Assembly (NCBI RefSeq): GCF_014851395.1
Contig: NW_024043372.1
Span: 7,577,490-7,641,489, forward strand
Source: Micropterus salmoides
Taxonomy: Eukaryota; Chordata; Actinopteri; Centrarchiformes; Centrarchidae
Length of the DNA: 64,000 nt
Reading direction: 5' to 3'
Both the position numbers and the translations under genes were made by a program. This document shows positions 1 to 13,524 of this stretch, piece after piece; positions within the stretch are counted from its first letter, which is position 1; each line of letters opens with the position of its first letter. The notes beneath the pieces are model-generated. The model made no database searches, had not been told where the DNA came from, and worked only from the letters and a program-made list of their open reading frames with translations.

Positions 1-1790
1 CTCTGCAAAACAATCAGAGGGTGAAAGGTCAACTTGAAAACCTACTTTTAGCTCGAAGCATTAATTCATTCCCCTGCAGCTTCTTTACTTTCTGTGGTCG
101 AGCATTTTCAGCTTTGCAAAGGAAATAACCTGTTGAAAAGAGTAGGTGAATGATTTGAATATTTTGACAGACATGGTAATGTTGAGGCTGGCAAAATGTC
201 AATGTGAATGTGAGGAACAGAACAAGGCTTGTTTACATACCTGATACTATATTCAAGTAAGGCACATAAAAATTATTACCAAAATTGTCTGTTGTCGTTT
301 GGGTTGCAGGCTCAGGCATTTCTGCCTTTAGTTTTTTACTAAATTAATGTACTTATTCACTTATAAGCAGTTTTGGGAAGCATTTCACTAAGGGCCATGA
401 TGGAAAATGACTTGTTCTACTGGCCAAATTACTCTCACTTGACCAGCTCATTCCACATCAAGAGGCAATGTGTTGACAGCTAGTGTTTAACTTTGTCCTA
501 AAAACTCTTTATCTCCACATCTTATCTCGAGCCCTTCACTGGTAGAGAATGTCACCCACCATTGTTTTTCAAACACTATCCTACTACTGTATTTACACTG
601 ACATTATGTAATAACATAGAGAGAAACCTTCCAGATGTATGGTGTGGTTTTAGTAGTCACAAGTAGGCCAGAGGGTTAGGCAACAAAATTACTTGGTTAT
701 GTTTAGGCAATAACTATGTGACAAAAGTCAGTATCGCTATTTCACTTAAACCTCTAAATAACTTCACATTGATTTAATTTCACACGGGACTTGAATGCCA
801 GTTCCCCGATCAAATGACCTACACTGTTGTTTTTTTTCATATTATAGCAGACATTTGCAATGAACCAAACTACTTATTTTATTAATACAAATTAATTTTG
901 CTATTTGCAAAATTAATGAATCTCATTTTTCCAACTCATTTCACTAAGTAAGACACCAAAAACTCTTATAGAATTAGTATAATATTATTCATTGACTTTT
1001 TTTTATCATGAAATTAAATAGTCAATAAAAAAAGTTACCCACTTTTTAAACCACTTAGAAATTTGATCTAATTCAGAATTAGCCTGTTATTAGTAACATC
1101 AGCAAAAAGTAACAGAAACAGAGATGACGAGCCTGTAAACAAGTCATTATAGTAAATGTAAATTGAATTACCACAAATTATTTAAAAAACAACAAAAAGG
1201 TAACTGTATCCTGTGGAGATACATTGTGAAATGACAATGTATGAATTTTGTCCTTGGCAGGGGAGTTTGTGGTGCTCTGCAAGGTTCAGATTCCCACTAT
1301 TTTAGACATTATTCCTTTGTGAAAGGGACTACTATTTGAGGAACATAAATTCTTGAAAAGCATTTTTAAATAGATATATTTTTGCTCTTGATGTTTATGA
1401 ATGCTACCAGTTAATGTTCCTGGGCGCCACATGCACTCTGGTTCAGGACACCCACTTGTACCCGCAATGGAGCTTTATCTATTCAGAGTAAATGGGCAGT
1501 GCCCATGTGTTGCTAAAGTTAACCAAGAAACTGGCACGCTCACAGGCCAAAGCAGTGGGGGGAAGATAAGGATGGTTTCTGTTATACTGCTTTGTAACTG
1601 TAATAACATCTCATAAAATGTAGAAAAGGAAACTAAACAAACTAGTGGTTTGATACTGAATCCTGGACATTCTGCACCTTCCTCCACTGAACTCTGTCAT
1701 TGGACGACAATATTTCTCAGCCTCTCCGTAGGCAGTTAATTTCCACTTCTTGATGATGAACCCATTGACCCCATGTGACCCCTCCTCCGT
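1..1790. other. unassigned AT-rich non-coding DNA
   Basis: No open frame with recognisable protein similarity, no terminal inverted repeats and no RNA gene could be seen. The stretch is AT-rich with scattered homopolymer runs. Short open frames around 1.4-1.8 kb lack any domain-like composition and overlap each other on both strands, so they are not annotated as genes. Confidence 0.5.
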
Positions 1791-1791
1791 G

Positions 1792-2130
1792 ACACACACA
1801 CACACACACACACACTCTTACTGTTTTTATGTTTATTTTATTTTTATTTTTTAATATTCTTTTATTTTATATTTTTTTTAACACACACACGTTTACTGTT
1901 TTATTTTAATTTATTTAGTTTTTATATTTTTATAGTTTTTTATATTTTATATTTACTTTTTTTTTAAAGTTTAAATTTTTAACACACACACACGAACACA
2001 CACTTTTATGTTTTATTTATTTTATTTTATTTTATTTATTTGATGAACCATATAAATTAAATTCAAAACACACACACACATGCTTACTGTTTTATTATTT
2101 TTATTTAAACACAAACACAGTTTATATTTT
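1792..2130. repeat. degenerate tandem block of CA tracts alternating with T-rich segments
   Basis: The block opens with a (AC)12 tract at 1792-1815. It then alternates CA tracts with T/A-rich spacers four times, at about 1810, 1880, 1985 and 2070. Three of the CA tracts are followed by a version of TTACTGTTTTAT and one by TTTTATGTTTTAT. The spacing of roughly 80-100 bp and the repeated order suggest a decayed minisatellite rather than independent CA tracts. It lies just upstream of a fragment of the TTAA element family. Confidence 0.6.
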
Positions 2131-2239
2131 AAGCTTTGGCAATGTTGTTGTTTGACATTCATGCAATACCCTGGACCATATTTACACGAATATCTCTGGC
2201 AGCAACAAAGCCCCCCCCCCATCACTACTGGCTTTTAGA

Positions 2240-2600
2240 AACAAACCGTTCCATATTTGCCTTGTCACTTTGACATAACACCTGTACCTAGGAGAGTAAT
2301 ATGGATTGCGTTAGCTTGTGAAGTAATGTGGAAAGCCATACAACTATAGTATTTTGCAATGGATAACTTTAGCAACTGGTCAGTGTTAGCCGGAAAGCTA
2401 ACGTTATCTAACTTGAGCCAACTAACAGTTGCTGTGTGTACATTTCAGTATCAGTAGGCAAGAGCCTCGGGAGCGCACATGCAGAAAATCCAACCTTATT
2501 TCTTCACTTAGGATGCAGCATGGTGGCTGTTCCAAGCCAAAGAGAAGGCAGGTGTTTGGTTCATTTTTATGTGAGGTTACAACCCATTTATAAATGGGCA
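2240..2600 (-). mobile_element. fragment of TTAA-flanked DNA element, family A
   Basis: Read in reverse complement, the 7905-9324 element aligns along this stretch. Shared runs include GTGAAGTAATGTG with GGATAAC...TAGCAACTG (2320-2380), CCTCGGGAGCGCACA against CCTCGAGAGCGCGCA (2466-2480), and the segment around GTTTGGTTCATTT (2553-2565). Neither terminal repeat is retained, so this is an internal relic. It has no coding capacity. Confidence 0.6.
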
Positions 2601-2639
2601 ATAAAAACTGCCTTCTTTTGTTGGATCCTTCCGTTTTTA

Positions 2640-5600
2640 AAACAGGGCAGTGATTTTTTTCTATTGTCAGACAACCAATGAATCACCTGTGTTTGGCCAT
2701 GATTTTGCTGTGAAGTGAAGACAGATCTGTAACTTTATAAATGGACAGGTAGAGAGCACTTGCTCTGGCTCTGATTGAGGGTGAGAGGTTCCCCCAATAT
2801 ATTTAAATGTTGATTATATTATACTGCTTCTTGCTCACATGTATTCAGCTGATTTAGGTTTTGTAGGCCAATATTTTAGTGATGTTTGGATCTCATTCAC
2901 TAATTAAAATACTTAGAAGAAGATGTATGGCAGAGGGCAAAAGCACGTACATCCCAGCATTTGATGTGCCAGGGCTCCATCACGTTTTGCGTCAGTTTCC
3001 ATTATCACTGGAAGTTTTTCAGATGCATTTATTGAATATTGAGTGCAAGCAGCTCCAAGGCAAACTGACCAACTGGACAAATTGGTCATGTGTCTGGTGG
3101 ATATTGGGTGTTAATCTTTCTCATGAAAAAATGTTTACTAATTTGTTTGGCTGCGCTATAAACAAATATACAAATTGCTCTTCTTCAGTTGCATTTCTGA
3201 CAGAGAAGCTACTCAAAATGTGTTTGCTCCCAGAAGTTGATACACCTGTCATTTTAAACTCTGGGACCTGAATTAACCACAAGTATCAATTCATTGTCAA
3301 TTTCTATATAGGCCAGTCTTCTCTTTGGACTTGTGGTGCTGTTATAATAACATATAAACCCTTCTTGTTATAAATACCAACTTCAGTTGTTATAACATAA
3401 ATGCCCTGATAACAGAGGTGCAAACTCACCTTGCGGTGCTTTGAATCCGAAAAACAGGCTATTTACAGTATGTGATTCATGTAAATCAGTTGAGTTTTTC
3501 AGAAGTCTCTCTGTGAGCAGCTCGTTTTACAAAAACAGAGATGCGTTGTCTGCACCTGAAACAGTAAGACAGAAGAAAAATGGGGATAAGATGAAGAAGG
3601 TTTGAGAGTGGCTAGCTCGTCATTTAGCTATGTCTGGTGCCATTTGTTGAAACATGTTATACTTTTCATAAAGCCAATGTGCTCATCATTGTTACTTTCC
3701 ATGAACATACAAATCACAGCCAGACGTTTGAGCTGCAGCAAACTTTGGAAATGTTGAACTCATTGTTCTGCATAAACAAGTATGATTATTGAAGAGTTAG
3801 TAGACCTACTTACCATTAACAAATCAGAGACCAATGTAGGGCAAATTTCTTGCACAATAATTTAATGAATGAAAACAATCCACAGAAATTAAACTGCTAT
3901 AACTGGAAATAATATTTTAAATGTGGTAAGCTATAAAGTATATTATTTATTATATACTATTATTTGACATTATAATCAATATAGTAACACTTTATTATTC
4001 ATATGTTAACATTATACTAACAGTATACTATTAAATGAACACTTTACTATTGATTTAATGTTATAATATTATATTAATACACTCATTTATACTAGTTCCT
4101 GCTCCAGGTTGTGGATAGTGCCTCTCCAGTGGACTGATGTCCATTTACCCAGAGCCAGAATGCCATTGTGCCAACATGTGCTCCTTGTAGCCACCTCCTC
4201 CTTCTTTTTCACCCCGGACGAGTTTGCACCCCTGCGATAATGTGTAGCTGTATGTTATGTATTTATAGTGTGTCATTACAGATATGCAGTATATGTCAAT
4301 ATAACATGAAAGTATCTTCACATTTAGGGAGCATTTCACATGCCAAAAGACAGAGACACCAACAGACACGCATACACACAAATATCAACAGACTGACAGG
4401 CGGTTGTAGAGCACATCATTTCTCTGCCTGTTATATAAGCACTAAGGGCCAGATTTGTTTAGGATCTCCATAATGCGCACACACGCGCGCGCGCAAAACA
4501 TGCACACATGCAAGCACATCCACACTGACACAAACACGCACATACTTGTTACTAAAGACAACTTTGCATCATCCAAATGACTCAGTATGACCACTGAAAT
4601 CTGTCCCAAGGAACCAAACATCCTGCTTACTCTCCGATCAAATGAAGTAGTCTGGTCTTGATAATAAAGTAGCACTCAAGGATCTGAGTGTTCTGTTGTG
4701 TTACAGTTGCATGTGTTGACCTTTCCTCAGTTACTGACAATGAGACCTGCCGATGCAGTTTTGTTTTATGTATCTGCACAGTAATGAGACAGGAAAGCAA
4801 CTAGAGACAGGTGCTATTTGAAGACTGTTCATAAATCATTAAAACATTGTCAAAATGATTGTGACACAGTGTCTGCAAGAGTAAACACAAGAGACAATGT
4901 CGATTACTGGTGCAACAAGTAAGGACAGTGTCTGCAAAGGGTGGGGATACTCATGCCAAGGTAAAGCAAGGTAAGTTTATTTGTACAGCATGTTCAACAA
5001 CAAAACTGAAGCAGAGTCTTGAGCAACTGGCACAGCAGAAAATGTTTAGTTTGCATCAGCGGCAACTTAACTCAGCTCAAATGCAGCTCCAGTATGACTG
5101 TAACAGTGATCAGTAAACAGTAAGGCTGATATATGTTATACAAGTAATTGCATCTACTGTAGGAATAAAATTAAACTCCAAACCACAAAGATAAGTTACA
5201 CGCTTCTAAAGTACTTTATCTCTACTTAACAGGGCAACCACACATATGCCAGTTGTACACAAGATATGGCTTGTCATGTTGGATGAGAAGGGGGGGGGGG
5301 CTTTTTGGGAGACACAGGTCAGTTGGGCACCTTTTCTGACACTGAATTGCAGTCAATCATATCTAACCATTTCATTAATTAGTAACTTTTTCTTGGAGCT
5401 TCTCTCACTGGAGATGTCCTGTGTTTTCTACATGGAAATCTCCATTACAAGCTCCTTCTTAAATCTTTTTACTGCCTCATTTGACAGCAGGGCACACCTA
5501 TACTATTAGATCATGTTTGCACAGAAAAGTTGGTAACACTTTACAATGTGAGTCCATCCTACATTAATCACTGCGAATGGTTGTTAGAATTGCAAAATAG

Positions 5601-7900
5601 AGATTCAGACTCACTTCAACAGTCTTCAAAACTTGTTCAAAATGTCTAACATCAATGCTTGTGCTTGGCATATTCTGTATAAATAAAACTAAAATAGAAC
5701 CATGCCATCGTCTTATGGCTCTGGTAAATAACCACAAACTAAGAGTGAGGCAGTCGATGTAGTTTGACCTTTGCTCTCATCTTTTTATTGTGACACAGTA
5801 AAAAGGCTGTAACATTCTTTATTGGTCTGTTTTCTGCTGCAAACATTTTGTACTGTATTGATGCACTGATGACTACCTTATTTGGAATCCTAAATATATA
5901 TAAAATGGGCAGCCAGTGTTTCAATAAATATTGTTTTTTTTTTTTATTAACTTAACGCTTGTTAGCAATGGAATGGGATTAGTTAAATCTACACATTATG
6001 CAAAGCATTTCTTTCCTCTTTGTAAATTTTGCACTCAGACAGTTTGCATCTAGAATGTAACATGTTGGGGGGTCAGTGAATCTGCATTGTGAGTGATAAT
6101 AGTTGATATTATGATTACCTTTTGGTGCATCATTTCTAATATGGACACAAGCTAGTTACTAGCTATAATAGTTACTAGCTATAATACTAACAGTATAATG
6201 CTTCCTGTCCTAGATGCCAGGTAAATAGGTATGGTTAGACTGCAGCGCTCGGCCATCACTTGTGGTCATTAACTCATGGCCATGAACTCTCAGTGCATGT
6301 TCAAACATGTGCTTTCATGCAAATTTTGGTTGATGTCTGTCAAACTTGGATGCAAACATATTTGGTGCTGTGGAGGCTGTGCTTTGTTTACTCTATAGCC
6401 TTAGGCAAATCAAGATAGAATGAAGTTCAGACAATTTATTGTCTCTGGATACAGATTTGAAACTGTAGTCAACATTTATCTTGATGACAGATTGAGTCAA
6501 CAATGTAGATCCACTGTGTACTGGACAGTTTTATGCTTGTTGTCACTTCCCGTTTTCCTGTGCAGTGAAGGCATATTTATGATGTTACAGGTGTGCTTGC
6601 TTTTGATTTAACTTTCACTTAAAATGGTTTAGATAATCTTGCTAACCTGTTGGCTTTTTTACAGCCCGTATCTTCTAACTGTTGGAGTTTGTTGCCAAAT
6701 CCTGAGATCTTAGCAATTATATTCATGAATACAGTGTTATCAAAACTGATAGAATCAATAGCCAAAGCTTTTCAAAGTTTTCCTTTAAGGTCCTCAGGAT
6801 AATCTTTTTAGTGATCAACTATTTTAGTAGTAGCTGAGGCAAAAGCACCCTCTGTGCTGTCGATAGAGGAACATTTACAGATCTCACCACCAAGGCTAGA
6901 ACCAACACTCCAAGGTAAGAAAAACGAAGTTGTGTGCACCAGAGGTAAAACTAACTGAGCTTATATATTTTGATATAAAAATATGAGTATTTAGAACACA
7001 ATGAGCATACAGACTGACCACAGTAAAGGTTTCACTTCACTTTTGGAATCCACTCAAACTGCTGCAAAATCAAGCTGACTACAGCAAACTACAAAACTTT
7101 TTCAAGTCACCTTTCCTGTTTGCACATTTTTGATAGACAGTAGCTATAGGACCAGAGAGAAAGAAAAAAGTAAAAAGAAACAGCTCTCAGTAAGCTCCAG
7201 AATAATTGTGCAAGAGTGCAACAGGAAAATAAATTGGGAAAGAATGCAATGTTGAAATACATTCTAACTTGTAGCGCAATAATTAAATAAAATGTTTATT
7301 TATTTATTTATTGTCTTTTTGTTTCTATTAGTCTATCTTTCCATCTGACAAACCCCAGCCTGCAGCCAAGATGAAGTGCAGACTGCAGGCTGTAACACCA
7401 TGAAGGGTGTTACGTTTGAACAGCCGCTGTTAGTGTTGTTGGACGGAAGGTCATGTGACAGGAAAACTGACAAACATCTAGATGGTAGACTTCCTGAAAG
7501 AGTCAGAGAGAGAAAGAACAAATGCAAGGCTGTGTTTAATGTCAAACAATGCCATTTGTTTTGATATCATTGAAATCATATTTGTTTCTGCCTTTGCACA
7601 GAATTGTAAAGTAGGATCTTGTCACATTTTTGGTGCTGTATATACATATGTATATACAATATACTGTGGTTATGAACATGTTATCAATGCAAATTTATAA
7701 CTTATTTGCTTTTCATTTGTTTCTTGTTGTGGTAGACAAGAAATTGAGATAAATGAGAAAGACATAGAGAGACAGCTTGGAAGAGTGGGAGGAAAAACAA
7801 GAGACAACAAGAGTGTTTATGACAAAGAGAGAGGCAGATTACAACACACTGAAAAGTGACAGAGTGTGAAAGAGGAAGACAGCTTCAACTCATAATGCAT
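2640..7900. other. unassigned non-coding DNA with minor simple repeats
   Basis: No protein family, RNA gene or bounded mobile element was recognised. Visible structure is limited to an AT-rich stretch near 3900-4090, a short CA/CG tract near 4478-4495, an 11-G run at 5290-5300 and the 16-bp duplication at 6153. A 130-codon open frame at 2879-3271 has no family resemblance I can detect and is probably chance. Confidence 0.4.
6153..6184 (+). repeat. perfect 16-bp tandem duplication
   Basis: The unit TAGTTACTAGCTATAA occurs twice head to tail with no mismatch. It is probably a recent slippage or repair duplication. No function is implied. Confidence 0.9.
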
Positions 7901-7904
7901 TTCC

Positions 7905-9324
7905 TTAAAGGGACTATATGTAAGTTTTTAATCAAATTCATTGCCTTATTGTCACTGGGCTCAAAACTCACTTAGAAATGAAGCACACGCCTGTTTTCTC
8001 CGTTGCTTGCATCAGCCACTATTCTGCTTTGAATGTGTGGTCTCCAGGTCGGATTCAGCTCTGTGCGCGCTCTCGAGGCTTTCTTGTACAGCGAAAACAC
8101 GGCAGCTAATGACATGCAGTCCACTAACACCATAAAACAACCGGCTCACAGCAAAACACAGGCTCCACGTAAGGATACAAAACAACAATAAAGGTTTATG
8201 TGCTGAAGCCCATCAGACCAAACAGGTTCAGATGATGTCGAGTAAGAACAAAGTGAGCATTAGTAAAGCTGGAGAAACACAGAGAAAGTCATGTTAGCTC
8301 GCCTGCTAACGTTGAGCAGTTGCTAATGTTATCCGGTGCAAAGTTGTATCACTTTTCACATTACTTCACCAGCTAAAGCGACCCGTGTTACTATCCTGTG
8401 TACCACTGTTGATTTAGCCTGCAAGAAAGGATGCAACGGCAAAAAGCAAATGTGGAGCGATTTGGCCTATATTGATGCAGCCAGGAGCAGCCAGCTAACG
8501 CTACAGTAGCTCGGACCTGCCGCTGTTTTCTTCATAACTTTCACTTTAGGTTTATTGTGGTTTTACCAATATTCAGGTACACAGCTTCTCCACCTCTCAG
8601 TCGCTGTAACTAACGTGACCCACATAATATACAATACTGCCACAAAAAGGTCACAACAACACAGAGGAAGAGCCATCCACTATCACTAGTTACAGTAAAG
8701 TTACTTACTGCGGTCTAACTTTTATAAAGTATGACACAATCTTGTTATAATATTCAGTCCAGCTCACTGACTGTTTCATTATCATCCAATAGTACAATGT
8801 AGCTGTGCTGACATTGCTGAGCCTCCGGTGACAGATCAGCAGGCGAGCTAACAATGTAGCATGTCGGCTAAATGCAGTAAATGTAACGTTATCATGTAAC
8901 GAGCATGGATTAGTTCAACCTATAGTTGATAAAACTATTACTGTATCGTTGCAGTGGGAGTTTACCTGAGTTTCCAGCTCTGTTTGTTCTCCCTGTCTGT
9001 CTATAGCGGCTGTCACTCTGCCTTTTTTCGGGAGTATTGAGGCAATATGCGGCTTGCAGCGCTGAATGAAAGGTACGGCGACAGTGTTGATCTGCCTCTG
9101 AACCGCAAACGTTCTAGTAACATGTCATGAACATGTCTGGAGAAAAGCCACATCCTGCATGTTGGTGTTTCTGCGTTTATTGTGGTATTTCTGTATGAAA
9201 GTGGTTGTGTTTCGGATTATGCTCGCTCATGAGTTCACGAGAGCACACATACGAGCACACACCTGGTTGCAATGTTAGAACCGCACCGCTAGTGGCCACT
9301 GAAAACTACATAATGCCCCTTTAA
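7905..9324 (+). mobile_element. non-autonomous TTAA-flanked DNA transposon, family A, full length
   Basis: The element is bounded by TTAA at 7905-7908 and TTAA at 9321-9324. The ends are inverted: left TTAAAGGGACTATATGTAAG, right (reverse complement) TTAAAGGGGCATTATGTAG, both then running into TTTT. The roughly 1.4-kb interior is richer in GC than its surroundings and has no transposase-like frame. It must therefore have been mobilised in trans. TTAA duplication is typical of piggyBac-type insertion, but TAA/TTA duplication by Harbinger-type enzymes cannot be excluded. Two other copies of the interior lie at about 2.2-2.6 kb and 10.4-11.0 kb, both inverted relative to this one. Confidence 0.7.
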
Positions 9325-10374
9325 TGTAATACAGGAAACAGCTGAACTGCCAGATAAACCAAACTCCCCACTGGAAGCCCAACTTTAGCTCAGCTAAGAA
9401 CTAACATATGAAAATATTTAATAGTTGACCATAGTGGGGGTGAAATTTACCTGGTGGCCACACAGCAGCATTATTGCACTTTCTTGGATCCCTCTTTAAT
9501 GTCACTGGCCTCCAGGATTACAGATACAAACAACAAATACTGCTTGCCACAACATTATGTAAATTGCAGAAGAAAGTGCAGCATGCTTTTTGCTAATGAG
9601 CAAGATATGCTAGCTTGTGAGCAGGCTGTGACTAGTAAGAAGTGGTGGAGGCTAGGCTTTGTCATAGCTTCATACCTTCTTCACATTTAATGTAAGGTGA
9701 ATGATGGCATTTGTGTAAAAAACAAAATAAAACATAGCTGAGCTGCAGGTGATAGAAGTCACTGTAGCATGTATTGTGCTTGTGTCTAGCTTGCAATGCC
9801 GTCTGTTTTTAGCCAACTTTGACATGTTTTGTAGTCGTGGGGGCTTAACGGAGATGATGTGCATACAGCTTTGATCGTATTAGCTTGCTCACCATTATCA
9901 TCGGGACTAAACCCAAATACTCCCAAACAGGGGCAGAGGCATTTTAATTTAACATTATCCCCAACACACACTGTCGCTATAGACTAGCTCCTTTTTGTGT
10001 GCATAGTGAGTGTGTGGTCAGAGCTGGCCCTTCTTATAGCCATCTAATCAGCTGCTTAGTGCCCTGCAGCCGCCAGGGGGCCCCCAAACTCATTAATCAG
10101 TCGCTGAATGTGACTGATCTTCTGACCTGGCAACCCTAAATTATTTATCTACAATGAACTGGTACTTGTTGTTGCTAATGTAATGTTAGCAACTGGCAGT
10201 GTTTTCTTACAAGTGAGGATTATCACGTTTGTTTGATTCAAAACTGACAACCAATTACGTAAGTATATAAAGTGCCCGAACGGTCCACAGGTGAAAGTGT
10301 CTAAAAGAATATACCCATCAGGTGCTGAAAGAATTAGAAGGTTGATGAAGAGAGCACACAAAAGGTTATGGTAA
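9325..10374. other. unassigned sequence between family A copies
   Basis: No gene or bounded repeat was recognised. The stretch lies between two inverted copies of family A and includes the G/C-rich CTCF-like site near 10070. Open frames here are short and overlap on both strands. Confidence 0.4.
10070..10084 (+). promoter_or_regulatory. candidate CTCF-type binding site
   Basis: CCGCCAGGGGGCCCC matches the conserved core of the vertebrate CTCF motif (CC-x-x-CAGGGGGC) with C instead of the usual G after the final GGC. It stands out in an AT-rich neighbourhood. This is a motif match only; occupancy is unknown. Confidence 0.3.
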
Positions 10375-11020
10375 TGGGGTCATGTGTAGTTTTCAGTGGC
10401 CTCTAGCAGTTTGGATTCAGATTGCAACCACTACGACTTGTGTGCATGCTGAAAATAATGAGCAAGCTAAAACACCAGAGACTGCATCACACAAAATGCT
10501 AGAAGCTCAGCTGAACTCCCACTGCAACGTTATCACTAATATTTTTATCAGCTTGACGTTGAACTAATCCATGCTCGTAGCATGACATCCTGAAAGATAG
10601 TCTTTTGCATTAATTTCATGTGTTGTTGTAGTTTACATTTTTATCAGTAGTTTACCATTGTTTATTTCAGCATGGCTAAAAACGGTTACATCATTTCTTG
10701 TAGGCTAAAATTAACGCTGTGACATCTTATCGGTAGGCTTCCTAGGATAGTAATATGGATCGCGTTAAAATCACAATTTCACGTGATTTCCGGTAATGTT
10801 ATCTTACCTGTCCTTACATGGACTTTGTGTTGGAGTCTGTGTTGTGCTGGTAGCCAGTCATTTTTTGGTGTTGGCGGACTCCATTTTATTAACTGCGTTG
10901 TTGTTGTTGCTGTTGAGTTCAGGCTCAAGAGCAGGCATGAATGTCACAGCCTGCTTAAGCCAATGGATTTTCATGGAAATTCCTAACCATTTTCTTCACA
11001 TAGGAAGCAGCATAAACTAG
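10375..11020 (-). mobile_element. internally deleted copy of family A element
   Basis: In reverse orientation the 7.9-kb element matches here in several blocks. These are GTGGCCTCTAGCAG...ATTGCAACCA (10397-10431), CTCCCACTGCAACG followed by TTGAACTAATCCATGCTCG (10515-10577), TAGTAATATGGATCGCGTTA (10748-10767) and a segment around GGTGTTGGCGGACT (10868-10881). The order is conserved but much of the interior is missing, and no clean termini are visible. Confidence 0.55.
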
Positions 11021-12785
11021 CTAAATGCGGGTGTAAACTGCAGCATTCTCTGTCGCCACGTTCCGGCTGTCTGTAAGGCCTTAAGTAATGTAATCTTCCA
11101 CATTATCTTCAATTTTTACGCAAGTATTTTGGTGGAGGTGAAAGAGATGGCGAAAGTGCTGGCAAGTGAACATTTTCCACTGCCGTCATTTTAAATAGTT
11201 TTAGTACACTGGTACTGACACTTCTTGTACTTGTTTTAATTTTATTAAATGTTATGCACGGTCCACATCAAATAATAATAATTGTCCCACACAGCAGCTG
11301 AAGATGACTCTACTGGAGCTCCTCGTTCAGGTATAGATGATACCACAACAGATAATGTTGGGCAAAGATACATCAAAATGCTTAAAATAAGATACCCTAA
11401 AGTGTATCAAAATAAAGCAAAATACAAAATACAGCTGCCACGCCATGTATCAAAATAAACTACTGTATTTTTTTGCTTCAAAAATACTAAAAATACTTTT
11501 CCAAAGGTACCATGAAATCATTTCACAAACCTATCGGTCTATTTGATTTATCCCTTCACCAGTACACTAACTCAGTTGATTAAGTGGACAGTGTTTGAGA
11601 ACCTAATGTGTCATTTGACATATGCAACCAGTCAAGAGATCAGATATTCACATATTCCTGTGATCACCCAGATGAAGGTTAGCTTTAAAGTAACCAACAG
11701 TTTGCTAATGACTCATAATTTTATCCTAATTTAGTTACTTGGTGTTTGGTAATAAAGGTGTTTGGTGAACATTTTTATGATGTCATCATATAGAGTTCTC
11801 ACAGTATTTTACAGTATTGTATTTTTAAACAGCTAAATACAAACACTAAAGTATTTTGATACATACTTTATAAGCAATCAAATAATTACTGAGATACATA
11901 TTTTAAATACATGTATCATAAATAATGTCCATTCCTGATGACAAAAATGTTTTATATGTTGAGGGGAACAAATTCTGCCCCAAAGATGAGATGCTGGTCC
12001 CTTTGGACAATTATAGAAAAATAGAATTTTATTGTTTGACATACCTGAAAATTTTGTCATGTACCTGAAAATGTGGCCTTAAAGGAAGTTGTTGCACCTT
12101 GCTTGACATTACAAATAAAGTGTAATTGAATTCAAATCTGAGATTAAGTGCTTGAAATATTACAGAAGCGAAGGACCACAAACATTTACAGAGAAAGAGG
12201 AGAGAGAATGAAAGAGGTAAGAGGTGAAAAAGAGATGACACAGCTCATCATCTGCCTGCTTCAGGGTCGACCTCTCCACTCCACCCACTTGTTGGGTTGA
12301 GAGTCTGCTACGTGATGGAGGCTTTTAATCCTATATTAGCAAGCAGGCAGTCAGTCAGGCAGGCAGTCCAGAGATTAGTGCCTGTCATCTGACTGCCCTG
12401 GCTGGCCAGAGAGAGGGATTAAACTGAAATAAATGCACCACTTCCTAGTAAACACCAGCATTATAGGCAAGGGGGACGGTTAGTTTCTGAGCAGAAAAAC
12501 GTTTTATAATTAGACTATCTTTATTTGTTTGGTTCTGCTTTAGGGAAGGGACACCATTTACACATTCATACATGTGGCAGATGGCAATAAAGGGAGAGAT
12601 ACAAATATATTCTTTTTCAGTGATAATGGTTAACCTAAGCAAGGGCAAATAAAGTAGATATTGATTTGGATTTAGACAAGATTTCTGTCAAATTGATCAA
12701 ATGTAACATTCACAGCTCCACAAGCCCAACTTGTAGTTTGCTGTTCATGCACTCTGTTAATCCATCAAGCTATTTCCTTCACATG
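11021..12785. other. unassigned AT-rich DNA
   Basis: No gene recognised. Around 12240-12440 the composition is less AT-rich and includes repeated AGGCAGTCAGTC-like units (12340-12370). I could not assign it to a repeat family or an exon. Confidence 0.4.
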
Positions 12786-12908
<123 letters not shown>

Positions 12909-13524
12909 GAGCCTTTATAGCTCATGGGGCAATACCCATCTCTAACAATTTAGCACACAATCTCATTAGTTAGCCTGTTTCTCCATTTCCATTCATGCAT
13001 GGTTTCATGCCGCTCTGAACAGTCACAGCTACCACTAGTCATGACATCAGGATTATTTAAAGGACCATGCTAGCATTTTTCTGTTTGTCTTTCTATTAAT
13101 TAATAATTAATTAATGAAGTTGCTCATTGGTTTGTGGACTTTGAAGCCTCGACTTTTTGGCCATCACCATCTTGTTTTTTTTTTAACCAGAATTGCAACA
13201 CCTGACACATCGCCTTGGTTGCAGCTTGCCAATCAAACCATAGCCACGCACTATAGCATACCCTTCTTTATCATCTATTTTACCCTAAATGGGACCATAA
13301 TTTTCAAAATAACATTATAGTAACACTTTCATAAAGTCAGACCATCAGCTAATGATGGTGCTAACTCAGTGAGTCAATACCAAATAGGTAGGTAGAAAAC
13401 AGGTTACAGAGTGAAATTAAGTTTGTAACTCTTTTTTGCTACATAGCAGACAATATACATTAATATAGAAGACATTTAATTATAAACTATATTCAGTGAA
13501 GCAGTGCTGAGGATGAATTTGAGC
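12909..13524. other. unassigned non-coding DNA
   Basis: No gene, RNA or bounded repeat was seen. A 68-codon open frame at 13114-13320 shows no recognisable family. Confidence 0.4.

Noticed and set aside
2879..3271. 130-codon plus-strand open frame
   Set aside because: No recognisable domain, no splice context, and the AT-rich surroundings make an open frame of this length plausible by chance.
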